64,000 nucleotides of DNA from Pseudomonas sp. S06B 330 (GCF_002845275.2 NZ_CP088149.1:1341501-1405500); one strand, 5' to 3'. Shown: positions 1 to 9,202, counted from the first letter of the stretch. Notes: generated by a model not told the origin, from the sequence alone. Translations and numbers: made by a program.

Positions 1-17
1 GCTCGCCGCGGCAGGCA

Positions 18-869
18 TCAGGATGCCTGGGTCTTGCCCTGAGGGTTGGCGTCGGTCTGCGCGCTCTCGCTCTCGGCAACCGGTAGGTTGCGGGCGATCA
101 CGCCGCGGTACAGGGCGGCCCCAAGGCTCGCTCCTATGATCGGCGCAAATATGGGAATCAGGAAATAGGGAATGTCACGACCACCCGTTAAGGCGACATC
201 GCCCCAGCCAGCAAAGAATGTCATCAGCTTAGGGCCAAAATCACGGGCCGGGTTCATCGCAAAGCCGGTCAAGGGCCCCATGGCGCTACCAATGACGGCG
301 ATCAGCAGGCCAATCAGCAGCGGCGCCATGGCGCCCCGTGGCAGGCCGTTGTTGTCGTCGCCCAAGGCCATGATCACCGCCATGAGGATGGCGGTGATGA
401 TGACTTCAACCAGGAATGCCTGACCGGTGGACAGTGCCGGATGTGGGTAGGTGGAGAACACCGAAGCCAGCTCCAGGCTGGCCTGGCTGCCGCGAATCAT
501 TTCATGGGCCTGTTCGTAATCGAAGAACAGATTGCTGTAGAGCGTGTAGACCAGCGCAGCACCACAGAAGGCGCCGGCGATTTGCGCGACGATGTAGAAC
601 GGCAGTTTGTGCCTCTGGAAACCGGCGAATAGCCACAAGGCAATGCTCACCGCAGGATTCAGGTGAGCACCGGATACGCCGGCGGTCAGGTAAATCGCCA
701 TGCTCACGCCGACGCCCCAGATGATGCTGATTTCCCACAGGCCGAAGCTGGCACCCGCGACTTTGAGCGCAGCCACGCAGCCTGTGCCGAAGAAGATCAG
801 CAGGGCAGTGCCGAAAAACTCGGCCAGGCATTGGCTGGATAATGTTGGTTGTCGCACAGCTGTCGTCAT
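18..869 (-). CDS. glpF: Aquaglyceroporin, glycerol uptake facilitator
   Basis: This is an inner-membrane channel of the MIP family that lets glycerol diffuse into the cell. Both signature loops are present: SGAHLNPAV, with NPA at about residue 71, and GFAMNPARD near residue 207. The length of 283 residues fits GlpF, and hydrophobic segments alternate along the chain as expected for six helices plus two half-helices. The Asp after the second NPAR is typical of glycerol-conducting members rather than water-only aquaporins. In Pseudomonas glpF is normally followed by glpK; here that position lies beyond the left edge, so the partner cannot be seen. The ATG at 869 has a GAGG-type ribosome site just upstream. 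Confidence 0.95.
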   Translation of the reverse strand: MTTAVRQPTLSSQCLAEFFGTALLIFFGTGCVAALKVAGASFGLWEISIIWGVGVSMAIYLTAGVSGAHLNPAVSIALWLFAGFQRHKLPFYIVAQIAGAFCGAALVYTLYSNLFFDYEQAHEMIRGSQASLELASVFSTYPHPALSTGQAFLVEVIITAILMAVIMALGDDNNGLPRGAMAPLLIGLLIAVIGSAMGPLTGFAMNPARDFGPKLMTFFAGWGDVALTGGRDIPYFLIPIFAPIIGASLGAALYRGVIARNLPVAESESAQTDANPQGKTQAS

Positions 870-1152
870 TCGTTAACCTCGGTTCTTGTTGTTGTGAGGC
901 GCTGTGAGCGCTCGACAAAAACCCGACAGAAATCCCCATTTCGGTCAGGCAGGCGGCAAAAATGCACCTTTTCAGGGCATCGTTATATTCAGATTCGAAA
1001 AAATATAGACAAGAAACGCTTATGTCAAAGGTCGAAAGTGAACCGTCATTCACAATCTGACTATCGGCGCCGCTAATGGGCGTTGGTTGCTGCGCAGGTT
1101 TTGACCTAAAGTAGCCGGCGAACAGCTATTCACCTCTTGTTTGGAGTGCTGC
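870..1152. other. Divergent intergenic region glpF / ybaK
   Basis: This gap of 283 bases lies between two divergently transcribed genes and must hold both promoters. It is richer in A and T around 990-1060, which fits a promoter region for glpF. I do not recognise a clear operator and see no small gene. Confidence 0.4.
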
Positions 1153-1623
1153 ATGACCCCCGCCCTGGATCTGCTGAAAAAGGTTCGCGCCGAACATCAC
1201 ATTCACAGTTATGAACACGATCCCAAAGCCGCCTCTTACGGGCTCGAAGCGGCTGAAAAGCTCAGTCTTGAGCCGGTGCGGGTGTTCAAGACCTTGCTGG
1301 CCAGTAGTGAGAAGGGCGAGTTGTTGGTGGCTGTGGTGCCGGTGATCGGTAGTCTCGATCTGAAGGGCTTGGCCCACGCGGCTGGGGTCAAGAAGTGTGA
1401 AATGGCCGATCCGGCGGCGGCGCAGCGTTCCACTGGTTACCTCTTGGGCGGTATTAGTCCGCTGGGGCAAAAGAAACGTCTGCGTACATTTATTGATCAG
1501 TCGGCCCAAGACTTTGAAACAATTTTCGTCAGCGCCGGGCGTCGCGGCCTGGAAGTTGAGCTGGCAGCCGCGGTGCTAGCTGAACACACCCAGGCCAAGT
1601 TCGCCGTCATTGCCCGCGGCTAA
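1153..1623 (+). CDS. ybaK: Cys-tRNA(Pro)/Cys-tRNA(Cys) deacylase of the YbaK/EbsC family
   Basis: YbaK is a cytoplasmic editing enzyme that hydrolyses cysteine mischarged onto tRNA(Pro). The product has about 156 residues, the usual length for the family. It carries the family features FKTLLA and a lysine-rich [13 protein letters not shown] segment that shapes the substrate pocket, and it ends in the [18 protein letters not shown] region. I chose the ATG at 1153 rather than the in-frame TTG at 1141, because the sequence TTGGAG at 1141-1146 then serves as the ribosome binding site six bases upstream. The gene is monocistronic and convergent with the ABC ATPase gene. Confidence 0.92.
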   Translation: MTPALDLLKKVRAEHHIHSYEHDPKAASYGLEAAEKLSLEPVRVFKTLLASSEKGELLVAVVPVIGSLDLKGLAHAAGVKKCEMADPAAAQRSTGYLLGGISPLGQKKRLRTFIDQSAQDFETIFVSAGRRGLEVELAAAVLAEHTQAKFAVIARG

Positions 1624-1636
1624 CAGCCTGACCCGC

Positions 1637-1706
1637 TGTAGGCGCTGCCGTCAGGCTGCGATCGCCTGCGCGATCGGGCCTGAATGACCGTCGTTTCGGG
1701 CCCGAT
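1637..1706. repeat. REP-like palindromic repeat between convergent genes
   Basis: The unit TGTAGGCGCTGCCGTCAGG at 1637-1655, continuing into CTGCGATC, matches the one that begins the larger inverted repeat at 50056. It is followed by an imperfect palindrome at 1673-1706, ATCGGGCC...GGCCCGAT. The element lies between the stop codons of ybaK and the ABC ATPase gene and could act as a bidirectional terminator. I see no strong T-run, so that role is inferred. Confidence 0.5.
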
Positions 1707-1739
1707 TGCCAGCAGGGCAAGCTCCCATAATGATCGCTT

Positions 1740-2849
1740 TCAGAGTGCCGAGCTAAACCGGCGCACACCGTTCTCCGGCACTGGCAGTTGCGCTGCAACG
1801 CTGCCCGGTACGGCAAATAGCACCAAGTGATCGGCAGCCACGTCGATGCCAACTTCGGCCCCGATCTGATGGTCGATATGGCTGGGGAAAATGGCCTCGA
1901 GCTGGCTGCCGGTAGGCAGTTGCAGGCGATAAAGCGTCGACGCGCCGAGGAAGCTCTTGCCGGTAATCAGCGCCTTGAGGGCGCTGTGTGGCGCATGAAT
2001 GATATCGTCCGGACGCAACAACACATCGACCGCACTGCCTGGGGTGAAGGTATAGGCACGGTTACCACGCAGCTCACCCAATTCGGTCTGTACCGACTCC
2101 GGGCTGGTCAGTTGGCCACGGATGAAGTAGCCCTGGCCAATGAAGCTGGCCACGAATGGCGTCAGTGGTTCGTGATACAGGTTGTACGGGGTATCCCATT
2201 GTTCCAGGCGGCCTTCCTTGAACACACCGACATGATCGCTGACGGCAAAGGCTTCCTCCTGATCATGGGTGACCAGAATGGCGCTGGTGCCACGGCTCTT
2301 GAGAATGTCACGGACTTCATGACTGAGGCGCCGACGCAGCTCCACGTCGAGGTTGGAGAAGGGCTCGTCGAGCAGCAGCAACTGCGGTTCGGGCGCCAGT
2401 GCGCGGGCCAGGGCCACACGTTGCTGCTGGCCACCGGAGAGCTCGTGCGGGTAACGTTTGCCAAGCCCGCCAAGTTTGACCAGTTCGAGCATCTCTGCCA
2501 CGACCTGTTGTTGCTGTGGATGCTTACCGATCCCGAAAGCAATGTTCTCGGCAACGGTCAGGTGCGGGAACAGCGCATAATCCTGGAACACCATGCCGAT
2601 CCTGCGCTTCTCTGGTGCCAGCGTGAAGCCGGCTTTGGAGATGACCTCGCCCGCCAGCTGGATCTCACCCTCATGCACCGGCTCAAAGCCGGCAATGGCG
2701 CGCAGGGTGGTGGTCTTGCCGCACCCCGACGAGCCCAGCAGGCAACCGATGTCGCCGGCATTGAGGTGCAGGTTGAGGTTCTGGACGATGCGCTGCTCGC
2801 CATAGCCACAGGCGAGGTTGCGCAGGTTAAGCAGTAAAGGCTGACTCAT
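1740..2849 (-). CDS. ABC transporter ATPase, PotA/FbpC type (iron(III), spermidine or sulfate family)
   Basis: This is the ATP-hydrolysing subunit of an importer. Walker A is GSSGCGKTT near residue 39, the Q-loop is [12 protein letters not shown], the signature is [15 protein letters not shown], Walker B is [12 protein letters not shown] and the H-loop histidine is in [11 protein letters not shown]. After residue 240 comes a TOBE-like regulatory domain (VLLRPDDI), as in FbpC and PotA. The length of 369 residues is normal for that subfamily. No permease or binding protein gene is adjacent, so this is an orphan ATPase and its substrate cannot be read from context. Its start overlaps the argF stop by four bases, so the two are probably co-transcribed and translationally coupled. 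Confidence 0.9.
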   Translation of the reverse strand: MSQPLLLNLRNLACGYGEQRIVQNLNLHLNAGDIGCLLGSSGCGKTTTLRAIAGFEPVHEGEIQLAGEVISKAGFTLAPEKRRIGMVFQDYALFPHLTVAENIAFGIGKHPQQQQVVAEMLELVKLGGLGKRYPHELSGGQQQRVALARALAPEPQLLLLDEPFSNLDVELRRRLSHEVRDILKSRGTSAILVTHDQEEAFAVSDHVGVFKEGRLEQWDTPYNLYHEPLTPFVASFIGQGYFIRGQLTSPESVQTELGELRGNRAYTFTPGSAVDVLLRPDDIIHAPHSALKALITGKSFLGASTLYRLQLPTGSQLEAIFPSHIDHQIGAEVGIDVAADHLVLFAVPGSVAAQLPVPENGVRRFSSAL

Positions 2850-3766
2850 GCGTGGTGATAGGCCGGTTCAACAAGAAATTCGAGAAGCGCCTTCTGTGCA
2901 TGCAGCCGGTTTTCAGCCTGATCCCAAGCGACCGAACGTGGGTCGTCGAGCAGGTCCAGGCTGATTTCCTCGCCACGGTGGGCGGGCAGACAGTGCATGA
3001 ACAGGGCATCGGGTGCTGCCAGGTCGAGCAGTTCGCGGGTTACCTGGTAAGGCGCGAACAAGGCCAGACGCCGTGCAGTTTCCTCTTCTTGGCCCATGGA
3101 AGTCCAGACATCGGTGCTGACCAGGTGTGCGCCCTGCAGCGCCTCTTTGGGTTCGCGGAAGATCTGTACACGATCACCCGCCTGGGCCAGGAACTGCGCA
3201 TTCGGTTCGAATTCGGCCGGGCAGGCGATGCGTAGTTGGAAATCGAACTGGATGGCCGCTTCTATATAGCTGTTGCACATGTTGTTGCCGTCACCGATCC
3301 AGGCGACGGTCTTGCCCTGGATTGCGCCGCGATGCTCAAGGAAGGTTTGCATATCGGCGAGCAACTGGCACGGGTGCAGGTCGTCCGACAGACCATTGAT
3401 CACCGGAACTCGGGAATTGGCGGCGAACTCGGTCAGGGTGCTATGGGCAAAGGTGCGGATCATCACCGCGTCGAGCATGCGCGACATGACGATGGCGCAG
3501 TCGCCGATCGGCTCGCCGCGGCCCAATTGGGTATCGCGCGGGGACAGGAAAATCGCCTGGCCGCCGAGCTGGATCATGCCGGCTTCGAACGACAGCCGGG
3601 TCCGGGTCGAGGATTTCTCGAAGATCATCCCCAGTACACGGTTTTTCAGGGGTTCGAACAGTACGCCGCGGTTACGCAGGTCCTTCAGCTCGATGCCTCG
3701 ACGGATCACACTGAGCAGTTCGTCGGGTGTGAAATCCATCAGGGAGAGAAAGTGCCTAGCGCTCAT
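2846..3766 (-). CDS. argF: Ornithine carbamoyltransferase, anabolic
   Basis: ArgF is a cytoplasmic enzyme that joins carbamoyl phosphate and ornithine to make citrulline in arginine biosynthesis. The carbamoyl-phosphate motif [13 protein letters not shown] is near residue 49, the [11 protein letters not shown] motif is near residue 130, and the ornithine-binding [12 protein letters not shown] motif with its conserved Cys is near residue 265. The 306 residues match the anabolic enzyme of Pseudomonas. The gene is first in a two-gene unit with the ABC ATPase, which it overlaps by four bases. Upstream lie a promoter and tandem ArgR half-sites at 3871-3912, so arginine repression is expected. Confidence 0.97.
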   Translation of the reverse strand: MSARHFLSLMDFTPDELLSVIRRGIELKDLRNRGVLFEPLKNRVLGMIFEKSSTRTRLSFEAGMIQLGGQAIFLSPRDTQLGRGEPIGDCAIVMSRMLDAVMIRTFAHSTLTEFAANSRVPVINGLSDDLHPCQLLADMQTFLEHRGAIQGKTVAWIGDGNNMCNSYIEAAIQFDFQLRIACPAEFEPNAQFLAQAGDRVQIFREPKEALQGAHLVSTDVWTSMGQEEETARRLALFAPYQVTRELLDLAAPDALFMHCLPAHRGEEISLDLLDDPRSVAWDQAENRLHAQKALLEFLVEPAYHHA

Positions 3767-3870
3767 GGTTGACTACCTTTTTGCAACAGACCGCAGATCA
3801 ACACTACCGGTTTTCAGAAACAACGGAGCTGACCTGCGGCGAAAGCCGCACGGGGCGACGAAATAAGGGA

Positions 3871-3912
3871 AGACGCAATACTATAATTAAATGTCGCGTC
3901 ATACCAAGTGGG
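3871..3912 (+). promoter_or_regulatory. ArgR operator of argF, two tandem half-sites
   Basis: Two units spaced exactly 21 bases apart fit the Pseudomonas ArgR half-site TGTCGC-N8-AA. The first is AGACGC-N8-AA at 3871-3886 and the second is TGTCGC-N8-AA at 3892-3907. They cover the argF promoter on the opposite strand, so bound ArgR would block RNA polymerase. The consensus is established for P. aeruginosa ArgR; occupancy here is inferred. Confidence 0.75.
3880..3907 (-). promoter_or_regulatory. Putative sigma-70 promoter of argF
   Basis: On the minus strand TTGGTA (3902-3907) and TATAGT (3880-3885) are spaced by 16 bases, which fits -35 and -10 boxes. They lie inside the ArgR operator, 110 to 140 bases upstream of the argF start, implying a leader of roughly 100 bases. 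Confidence 0.5.
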
Positions 3913-4132
3913 CTGTTCACTGTCTGTATTGCAGGCAGTGTCGTAACCCATTGGGTGGCGGTTTTTTTTGTGTGCTACACCAAGGTTTTACACTGCCCGC
4001 TGGCGCCTTGGCAAACCCTTGGACGAATCGCTGCGCTTGATGCCGCTAGATTCACACGGCGAAACTCACTGGTCGTCAGGCAAGCTCAGGCTCATAGTCC
4101 GGTTTATCAGCAGACCCCCGGAAGAGGTGGCC

Positions 4133-6241
4133 ATGAACAAGACCCTGCATCACCGTGCCTGTCACCTGTGCGAAGCCATCTGTGGCTTGAACATTGAAAT
4201 CACCGAGGAGCCGGGTGCCGCGCCGCGTATCAGCTCGATCAAGGGTGACCCCCAGGACAGCTTCAGCCGTGGCCACATTTGCCCCAAGGCTGTGGCCCTG
4301 CAAGACATCCAGAATGACCCTGATCGCCTGCGTGCGCCGCACAAGCGCGTAGGCGACGGTTGGCAGGTGATCAGTTGGGACGAAGCCTTCGAGCTGGCTG
4401 CGCAGAAGCTTTGGGCTATCCAGCAGGCCCATGGACAGAATGCCGTGGCGGTCTATCAAGGTAACCCGAGTGTGCACAACTACGGGTTGATGACCCACAG
4501 CAACTACTTCCTAGGCCTGCTCAAGACCCGTAATCGCTTTTCAGCCACCTCGGTCGATCAGTTGCCCCAACACCTGACCAGCTACTTGATGTATGGCCAC
4601 GGCCTGTTGTTACCGATTGCGGACATCGACCACACCGATTTCATGCTGATTCTGGGCGCCAACCCCCTGGCTTCCAACGGCAGCATCATGACCGTGCCAG
4701 ATGTTGAGAAGCGTCTCAAGGCGATCCAGACCCGCGGCGGCAAAGTGGTGGTGGTCGATCCGCGGCGCAGTGAAACCGCAGCGATGGCTGACCAGCATGT
4801 GTTCGTGCGTCCTGGTGGAGATGCGGCGTTGCTCTGTGGCGTGCTCAATACCTTGTTTAGCGAAGGCTTGGAGCGGGCCTCGGCGTTGCCGGTTGATGGC
4901 CTGGATGAAGTGCGTGCTGCGCTTGCCCCTTTTAGCGCCGAAGCAATGGCGCCACTGTGTGGTGTTGAGGCCTTGGTTATTCGTCAGCTCGCGCGAGACT
5001 TCGCCGCGGCCGACAAGGCGGTGTGTTACGGGCGGATGGGCGTCTCGACTCAGGCGTTCGGCACCTTGTGTCATTGGCTGGTGCAACTGATCAACCTGGT
5101 CAGCGGCAATCTGGACCGGGTCGGTGGCGCGCTGTGCACCCAGCCCGCGGTGGACCTGGTTGCCAGTACGGCAGGCGGGCATTTCAATGCCTGGCAGAGT
5201 CGGGTCTCCGGCCTGCCGGAATACGGCGGTGAGTTACCCGTGGCAGCACTGGCTGAAGAAATGCTGTGCGAGGGGGAGGGGCAGGTGCGCGCACTGGTGA
5301 CAGTGGCGGGTAATCCGGTGCTGTCCACGCCTAACGGGCGGCAACTGGAGCGGGCGCTGGATGGGCTTGAGTTCATGCTCAGCATGGATCTGTACATCAA
5401 TGAAACCACGCGTTACGCCGACCTGATCCTGCCGTCTACTTCGGCGCTGGAGAATGATCACTACGACACCACCTTCAATCTCTTGGCGGTGCGCAACGTC
5501 AGTCGTTTCAACCGGGCGATCCTGCCCAAACCTCAAGGGGCGTTGCACGACTGGGAAATCTTTGTAGGCCTGGCCAAGGCCTTTGCCGCGCTCAGTGACA
5601 AACCGTTGAAGCCGACCTTGGCGCCGGCGCAGATGATCGATATCGGCTTGCGTCAGGGGCGTTATGGCGAGCGTTCGCCCTTCAATCTGTCGATAGATAC
5701 ACTCGCTCAGCACCCGCACGGAATTGACTTGGGGCCGCTACAGCCAAACCTTGCAGCGCGCCTGAAGACCGCCAACCAGCACATTCAGGCAGCACCGGTG
5801 GAAATCCTCCACGATCTGCAGCGATTTGCCAGTCAGCATCCTCCTGAGCCAGGGCAACTGCTGCTGATTGGTCGTCGCCATGTGCGCAGCAACAATTCTT
5901 GGATGCACAACTATCACCGCCTGGTGAAGGGCAAGCCGCGTCACCAATTGCTCATGCACCCGGATGATCTGGCAGGGCGGCAACTGCAGGATGGGCAACG
6001 GGTGAACGTCAGCTCGCGAGTCGGCAGCATTGAGGTTGAAGTGCAGTCCTGCAGCGACATGATGCCCGGTGTGGTCAGTCTGCCCCACGGTTTTGGTCAC
6101 GCCCGCGCTGGGGTACGCATGGAGATTGCCAGCAGTCAGCCGGGCGCCAGTGCTAATGACCTGACCGATGAGCGCCACGTGGATGCGGTCTCGGGCAATG
6201 CGGCACTCAATGGTGTGCCGGTTCAGGTGGTTGCGGCCTGA
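4133..6241 (+). CDS. Molybdopterin oxidoreductase of the DMSO reductase superfamily, [4Fe-4S] type
   Basis: This is a 702-residue bis-MGD enzyme. The N-terminus binds a [4Fe-4S] cluster through Cys10, Cys13, Cys17 and Cys50 (CHLCEAIC and GHICPKA). The molybdopterin domains follow, with LILGANPLASNG, VVVVDPRRSETA and a C-terminal MGD domain (RRHVRSNNSWMHNY, LPHGFGH). No twin-arginine signal is visible, so it is probably cytoplasmic. In alignment with E. coli FdhF the position of Sec140 is held by Asp142 (SATSVDQ), so the metal ligand may be Asp rather than Cys or Sec. No partner subunit or cofactor gene is nearby and the substrate is unknown. I chose the ATG at 4133, preceded by GAAGAGGTGG, over an in-frame start at 3968. 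Confidence 0.85.
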   Translation: MNKTLHHRACHLCEAICGLNIEITEEPGAAPRISSIKGDPQDSFSRGHICPKAVALQDIQNDPDRLRAPHKRVGDGWQVISWDEAFELAAQKLWAIQQAHGQNAVAVYQGNPSVHNYGLMTHSNYFLGLLKTRNRFSATSVDQLPQHLTSYLMYGHGLLLPIADIDHTDFMLILGANPLASNGSIMTVPDVEKRLKAIQTRGGKVVVVDPRRSETAAMADQHVFVRPGGDAALLCGVLNTLFSEGLERASALPVDGLDEVRAALAPFSAEAMAPLCGVEALVIRQLARDFAAADKAVCYGRMGVSTQAFGTLCHWLVQLINLVSGNLDRVGGALCTQPAVDLVASTAGGHFNAWQSRVSGLPEYGGELPVAALAEEMLCEGEGQVRALVTVAGNPVLSTPNGRQLERALDGLEFMLSMDLYINETTRYADLILPSTSALENDHYDTTFNLLAVRNVSRFNRAILPKPQGALHDWEIFVGLAKAFAALSDKPLKPTLAPAQMIDIGLRQGRYGERSPFNLSIDTLAQHPHGIDLGPLQPNLAARLKTANQHIQAAPVEILHDLQRFASQHPPEPGQLLLIGRRHVRSNNSWMHNYHRLVKGKPRHQLLMHPDDLAGRQLQDGQRVNVSSRVGSIEVEVQSCSDMMPGVVSLPHGFGHARAGVRMEIASSQPGASANDLTDERHVDAVSGNAALNGVPVQVVAA

Positions 6242-6333
6242 TATCGGCAAGGCCGAGCGTCACGCTTGGCTTTCCGATACAATGCGTCACCGTGCCGACA
6301 ACCAGGTCGGAAAGTTCAGCCGCGAGGTGCTTC

Positions 6334-6666
6334 ATGGATATCATTGAAACAATCAAAGAGCAGATTGCTAACAACACCATTCTGCTTTACATGAAAGGCT
6401 CGCCGAATGCCCCGCAGTGCGGTTTTTCGGCCAAGGCGGCGCAAGCCGTGATGGGTTGTGGCGAAAAATTCGCTTACGTGGATATCCTGCAGAATCCGGA
6501 AATTCGCGCCAATCTGCCAAAGTACGCCAACTGGCCGACCTTCCCACAACTGTGGGTGGCTGGTGAGCTGGTTGGCGGCTCCGACATCATGGCTGAGATG
6601 TTCGCCAACGGCGAACTGCAGACCCTGATCAAGGACGCTGCCGCCAAGGCTGCCGACAACGCCTGA
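6334..6666 (+). CDS. grxD: Monothiol glutaredoxin, Grx4 type
   Basis: GrxD is a cytoplasmic CGFS glutaredoxin that carries and transfers [2Fe-2S] clusters with glutathione and helps iron homeostasis. The CGFS active site is at residues 29-32 and the glutathione-binding WPTFPQLWV and GGSDIM motifs follow. The 110-residue length is typical. I chose the ATG at 6334, because CGAGG lies a few bases upstream and the family N-terminus MDIIETIKEQI begins there. The gene is convergent with bfr and ends in a strong terminator. Its place beside bfr and bfd fits a shared role in iron handling. Confidence 0.95.
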   Translation: MDIIETIKEQIANNTILLYMKGSPNAPQCGFSAKAAQAVMGCGEKFAYVDILQNPEIRANLPKYANWPTFPQLWVAGELVGGSDIMAEMFANGELQTLIKDAAAKAADNA

Positions 6667-6679
6667 TTACGGTTTAGTC

Positions 6680-6712
6680 AACAAAAAGCCCCGCATTGCG
6701 GGGCTTTTTGTT
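6680..6712. terminator. Bidirectional rho-independent terminator, grxD / bfr
   Basis: A perfect hairpin AACAAAAAGCCCCGC / GCGGGGCTTTTTGTT with a three-base loop lies between the convergent grxD and bfr genes. Both flanks give U-rich tails. Confidence 0.9.
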
Positions 6713-6731
6713 GTCAGTGCAAGGGGGCTGA

Positions 6732-7202
6732 TTATTCGCCCATCTGCGACTGCAGGTAGTTTTCCAGACCGACCTTGTCGATCAGGCTCAGCTGGGTTTC
6801 CAGCCAGTCAATGTGCTCTTCCTCGGACTCGAGGATATCTTCGAGCATCTCACGGCTGCCGAAGTCGCCAACCGTCTCGCAGTGAGCGATAGCTGCCTTG
6901 AGGTCGACCAGGCCTTTTTGCTCGATCTTCAGATCGCATTCGAGCATTTCCTTGGTGTGTTCACCAATCAGCAACTTGCCCAGATCCTGGACGTTCGGAA
7001 TGCCTTCAAGAAACAAAATACGCTTGATCAGTTTGTCAGCGTGTTTCATTTCATCGATGGATTCCTTGTACTCGTGCTTGCCGAGCTTATCCAGACCCCA
7101 GTCTTCATACATGCGTGCATGCAGGAAGTATTGGTTGATTGCGACCAGCTCGTTTCCGAGGATCTTGTTGAGATGCTGGATGACGCTAACGTCGCCTTTC
7201 AT
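6732..7202 (-). CDS. bfr: Bacterioferritin, haem-containing iron store
   Basis: This 24-mer ferritin stores iron as a mineral core and binds haem between subunit pairs. The 156-residue product has the ferroxidase ligands Glu18, Glu51 and His54 and the haem-ligating Met52, within [18 protein letters not shown]. The [12 protein letters not shown] helix near residue 127 supplies further metal ligands. The start at 7202 gives [12 protein letters not shown], the usual N-terminus; the open frame upstream is not like the family. It resembles BfrB of P. aeruginosa, the form served by Bfd, whose gene lies just upstream in the same direction. Confidence 0.95.
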   Translation of the reverse strand: MKGDVSVIQHLNKILGNELVAINQYFLHARMYEDWGLDKLGKHEYKESIDEMKHADKLIKRILFLEGIPNVQDLGKLLIGEHTKEMLECDLKIEQKGLVDLKAAIAHCETVGDFGSREMLEDILESEEEHIDWLETQLSLIDKVGLENYLQSQMGE

Positions 7203-7358
7203 GATGGGGTCCTGCCCTATAAGTGTGCCTATAAGCAAGAGTTTGAGCTTGCTAACTTCGACTGTCAAACCTAAGTTATTGAATAATAAATGAAAATTAA
7301 TCGGAATAAGAATGTTTGTGTTCCGCGTTTTAACCCTAACTTGTTGAATTACAGGCAT

Positions 7359-7384
7359 AAAAAAACCGGACACGAGGTCCGGTT
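7359..7384 (-). terminator. Rho-independent terminator of bfd
   Basis: Read on the minus strand, AACCGGA / TCCGGTT forms a stem followed by seven T residues, 18 bases after the bfd stop. It separates bfd from bfr, so the two have separate transcripts. Confidence 0.88.
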
Positions 7385-7401
7385 CTTGGAATAGGCGGTT
7401 T

Positions 7402-7620
7402 TTACGCGGCAGTAAATTCTACAGGGTAGGGCAGGGCGGCTTGGCTGACCTGCAGTTCGGTCAGGGTTTCACGCACCACTTGCTTGGCCAGGCAGGCACA
7501 TTTGCCACACTGGCTCGCCACGTTGGTGGCGGCTCTGACTTCCTTGTAGCTGCAGCATCCTTCATAGATCGCGTCGCGGATCTGTCCGTCGGTTACACCA
7601 ACACAAAGACACACATACAT
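7402..7620 (-). CDS. bfd: Bacterioferritin-associated ferredoxin
   Basis: Bfd is a small [2Fe-2S] protein that binds bacterioferritin and donates electrons to release stored iron. The 72-residue product has the family cysteine pattern, Cys4-X-Cys6 and Cys38-X2-Cys41 (YVCLC and CGKC). I chose the ATG at 7620, since the longer open frame adds sequence foreign to the family. A candidate Fur box lies about 45-65 bases upstream, in line with the known induction of bfd by low iron in Pseudomonas. A strong terminator follows. Confidence 0.95.
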   Translation of the reverse strand: MYVCLCVGVTDGQIRDAIYEGCCSYKEVRAATNVASQCGKCACLAKQVVRETLTELQVSQAALPYPVEFTAA

Positions 7621-7661
7621 AGGGCAGACCATCGCTGGTAAGGGCTCAATGCAACGAAGCT

Positions 7662-7683
7662 TAATGTTAATGAGAATGCTTGT
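7662..7683 (-). promoter_or_regulatory. Candidate Fur box upstream of bfd
   Basis: The stretch TTAATGTTAATGAGAATG resembles tandem Fur hexamers (GTTAAT and GAGAAT against GATAAT). It lies where a promoter of bfd should be. The match is moderate and is judged by eye. Confidence 0.5.
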
Positions 7684-7854
7684 CAAAGCACATTCTCCAA
7701 AGCCGCGGACTAGAGCGACCAATGGCAGATTGTCGCGCAATCGGACTGAAACTCGGCGAGCAGCGCCGGGCGGTGTATGATGGTCGGCCATTTTGATGCC
7801 GGGTCAGCGCCTGCTGGCCTGTGCAGATGATTCCACCCCATCAGGAGATATCGC

Positions 7855-8457
7855 ATGAGCGTACTCGTTGGCAAAAATGCCCCGGACTTCACCGTTCCAG
7901 CTGTTCTGGGCAACGGCGAAATCGTCGACAGCTTTAACCTGGCTTCGGCCATCAAGGGCAAGTACGGCCTGGTGTTCTTCTACCCACTGGACTTCACCTT
8001 CGTCTGCCCGTCCGAGCTGATCGCTCTGGATCACCGCATGGCCGAATTCAAGGCGCGCAACGTTGAAGTGATCGCAGTGTCGATCGACTCGCATTTCACT
8101 CACAACGCCTGGCGCAACACCCCGATCAATGCCGGTGGCATCGGTCAGGTTCAGTACATCATGGCCGCTGACATGAAGCACGACATTGCCAAGGCCTACG
8201 ACGTTGAGTCCGAAGGCGGCGTTGCTTTCCGTGGTGCGTTCCTGATCGACGACAAAGGCGTTGTCCGTTCGCAGATCGTCAACGACCTGCCACTGGGCCG
8301 CAACATGGACGAGCTGCTGCGTCTGGTTGACGCTTTGCAATTCCACGAAGAGCACGGCGAAGTCTGCCCTGCCAACTGGAAAAAAGGCGACAAGGGCATG
8401 ACCGCTTCGCCTGAAGGCGTTGCTGCTTACCTGAGCGAGAACGCTGGCAAGCTGTAA
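7855..8457 (+). CDS. Typical 2-Cys peroxiredoxin (AhpC/TSA family)
   Basis: This cytoplasmic thiol peroxidase reduces hydrogen peroxide and organic peroxides. The peroxidatic Cys51 lies in DFTFVCPSE and the resolving Cys171 in HGEVCPANWKKG, so it is of the typical two-cysteine type. The 200-residue length is normal. AGGAGATATCGC before the ATG gives a good ribosome site. The neighbours bfd and grxD suggest a role in protecting against peroxide formed when iron is mobilised. The reductant (AhpF or thioredoxin) is not encoded here. Confidence 0.93.
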   Translation: MSVLVGKNAPDFTVPAVLGNGEIVDSFNLASAIKGKYGLVFFYPLDFTFVCPSELIALDHRMAEFKARNVEVIAVSIDSHFTHNAWRNTPINAGGIGQVQYIMAADMKHDIAKAYDVESEGGVAFRGAFLIDDKGVVRSQIVNDLPLGRNMDELLRLVDALQFHEEHGEVCPANWKKGDKGMTASPEGVAAYLSENAGKL

Positions 8458-8468
8458 TAGCGAGCCAT

Positions 8469-8499
8469 AAAAAAACCGGCCTAGATGGCCGGTTTTTTT
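8469..8499. terminator. Bidirectional terminator, peroxiredoxin / rnt
   Basis: The hairpin AAAAAAACCGGCC / GGCCGGTTTTTTT with a five-base loop lies between convergent genes and has U-runs in both directions. Confidence 0.92.
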
Positions 8500-8533
8500 G
8501 TACCTGAAGGAACGGTGATGCGACGACTCGACT

Positions 8534-9202
8534 TCAGTCGTTGAAATCCTGCCAGCCGCCCATTTCCTTCCAGCGGTTGACGATGCCACAGAACAGCTCA
8601 GCGGTCTTCTCAGTGTCGTAGCGCGCCGAGTGGGCTTCACGACCGTCGAAGTCGATGTCGGCGCTCTGGCAGGCTCGGGCCAGCACGGTCTGACCGTAAG
8701 CCAGGCCGGCCAGGGTGGCAGTGTCGAAGCTGGAGAACGGATGAAACGGGTTGCGTTTCATGTCGTGGCGCGCCACGGCAGCGTTCAGGAAGCCCAGGTC
8801 GAAGCTGCTATTGTGGCCAACCAGGATTGCCCGCTTGCAGCCATTGGCCTTCAGTGCCTTGCGCACGCCACGAAAGATATCGGTCAGGGCCGATTCTTCA
8901 CTGACCGCCATGCGCAGTGGGTGGTCCAGCTTGATACCGGTGAACTCCAGGGCCGCCTGTTCGATGTTGGCGCCTTCGAATGGTTCGACGCGGAAGAAGT
9001 AGGTGTGCTCCGGGAACAGGAAACCTTTTTCGTCCATGCCGATGGTCACTGCGGCAATTTCCAGCAGCGCGTCAGTGGCGCTGTTGAACCCGCCGGTTTC
9101 TACGTCCACGACAACGGGCAAATAACCACGGAAACGCTCGGCCATTGGATGGCGTGGGCCGCCGCTTTGACCTTCCTGGTCGTCGTACAGATCTTCACTC
9201 AC
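8534..9202 (-). CDS. rnt: Ribonuclease T, 3'-5' exonuclease
   Basis: RNase T trims the 3' ends of tRNA and other stable RNAs and contributes to tRNA CCA turnover. The DEDD exonuclease motifs are in order: VVDVETGGF (Exo I, near residue 33), [11 protein letters not shown] (Exo II, near 128) and [13 protein letters not shown] (Exo III, near 191). The 222 residues match the family. Its start overlaps the end of pyrC by four bases, so it is the second gene of a pyrC-rnt unit, as in other pseudomonads. Confidence 0.95.
   Translation of the reverse strand: MSEDLYDDQEGQSGGPRHPMAERFRGYLPVVVDVETGGFNSATDALLEIAAVTIGMDEKGFLFPEHTYFFRVEPFEGANIEQAALEFTGIKLDHPLRMAVSEESALTDIFRGVRKALKANGCKRAILVGHNSSFDLGFLNAAVARHDMKRNPFHPFSSFDTATLAGLAYGQTVLARACQSADIDFDGREAHSARYDTEKTAELFCGIVNRWKEMGGWQDFND

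Larger units (their letters stand above)
3767..4132. other. Divergent intergenic region argF / molybdopterin oxidoreductase
   Basis: This 366-base gap holds the argF promoter and ArgR operator. The part from 3913 to 4132 must carry the promoter of the oxidoreductase gene; a T-rich tract lies near 3963-3971, but I see no convincing box pair or small gene. An open frame runs upstream from 4133 to 3968, but it lacks a ribosome site and family similarity. Confidence 0.5.

Noticed and set aside
1740..2849. Naming the ABC ATPase fbpC or potA
   Set aside because: There is no permease or binding protein gene nearby to show the substrate, and motif identity does not separate the subfamilies.
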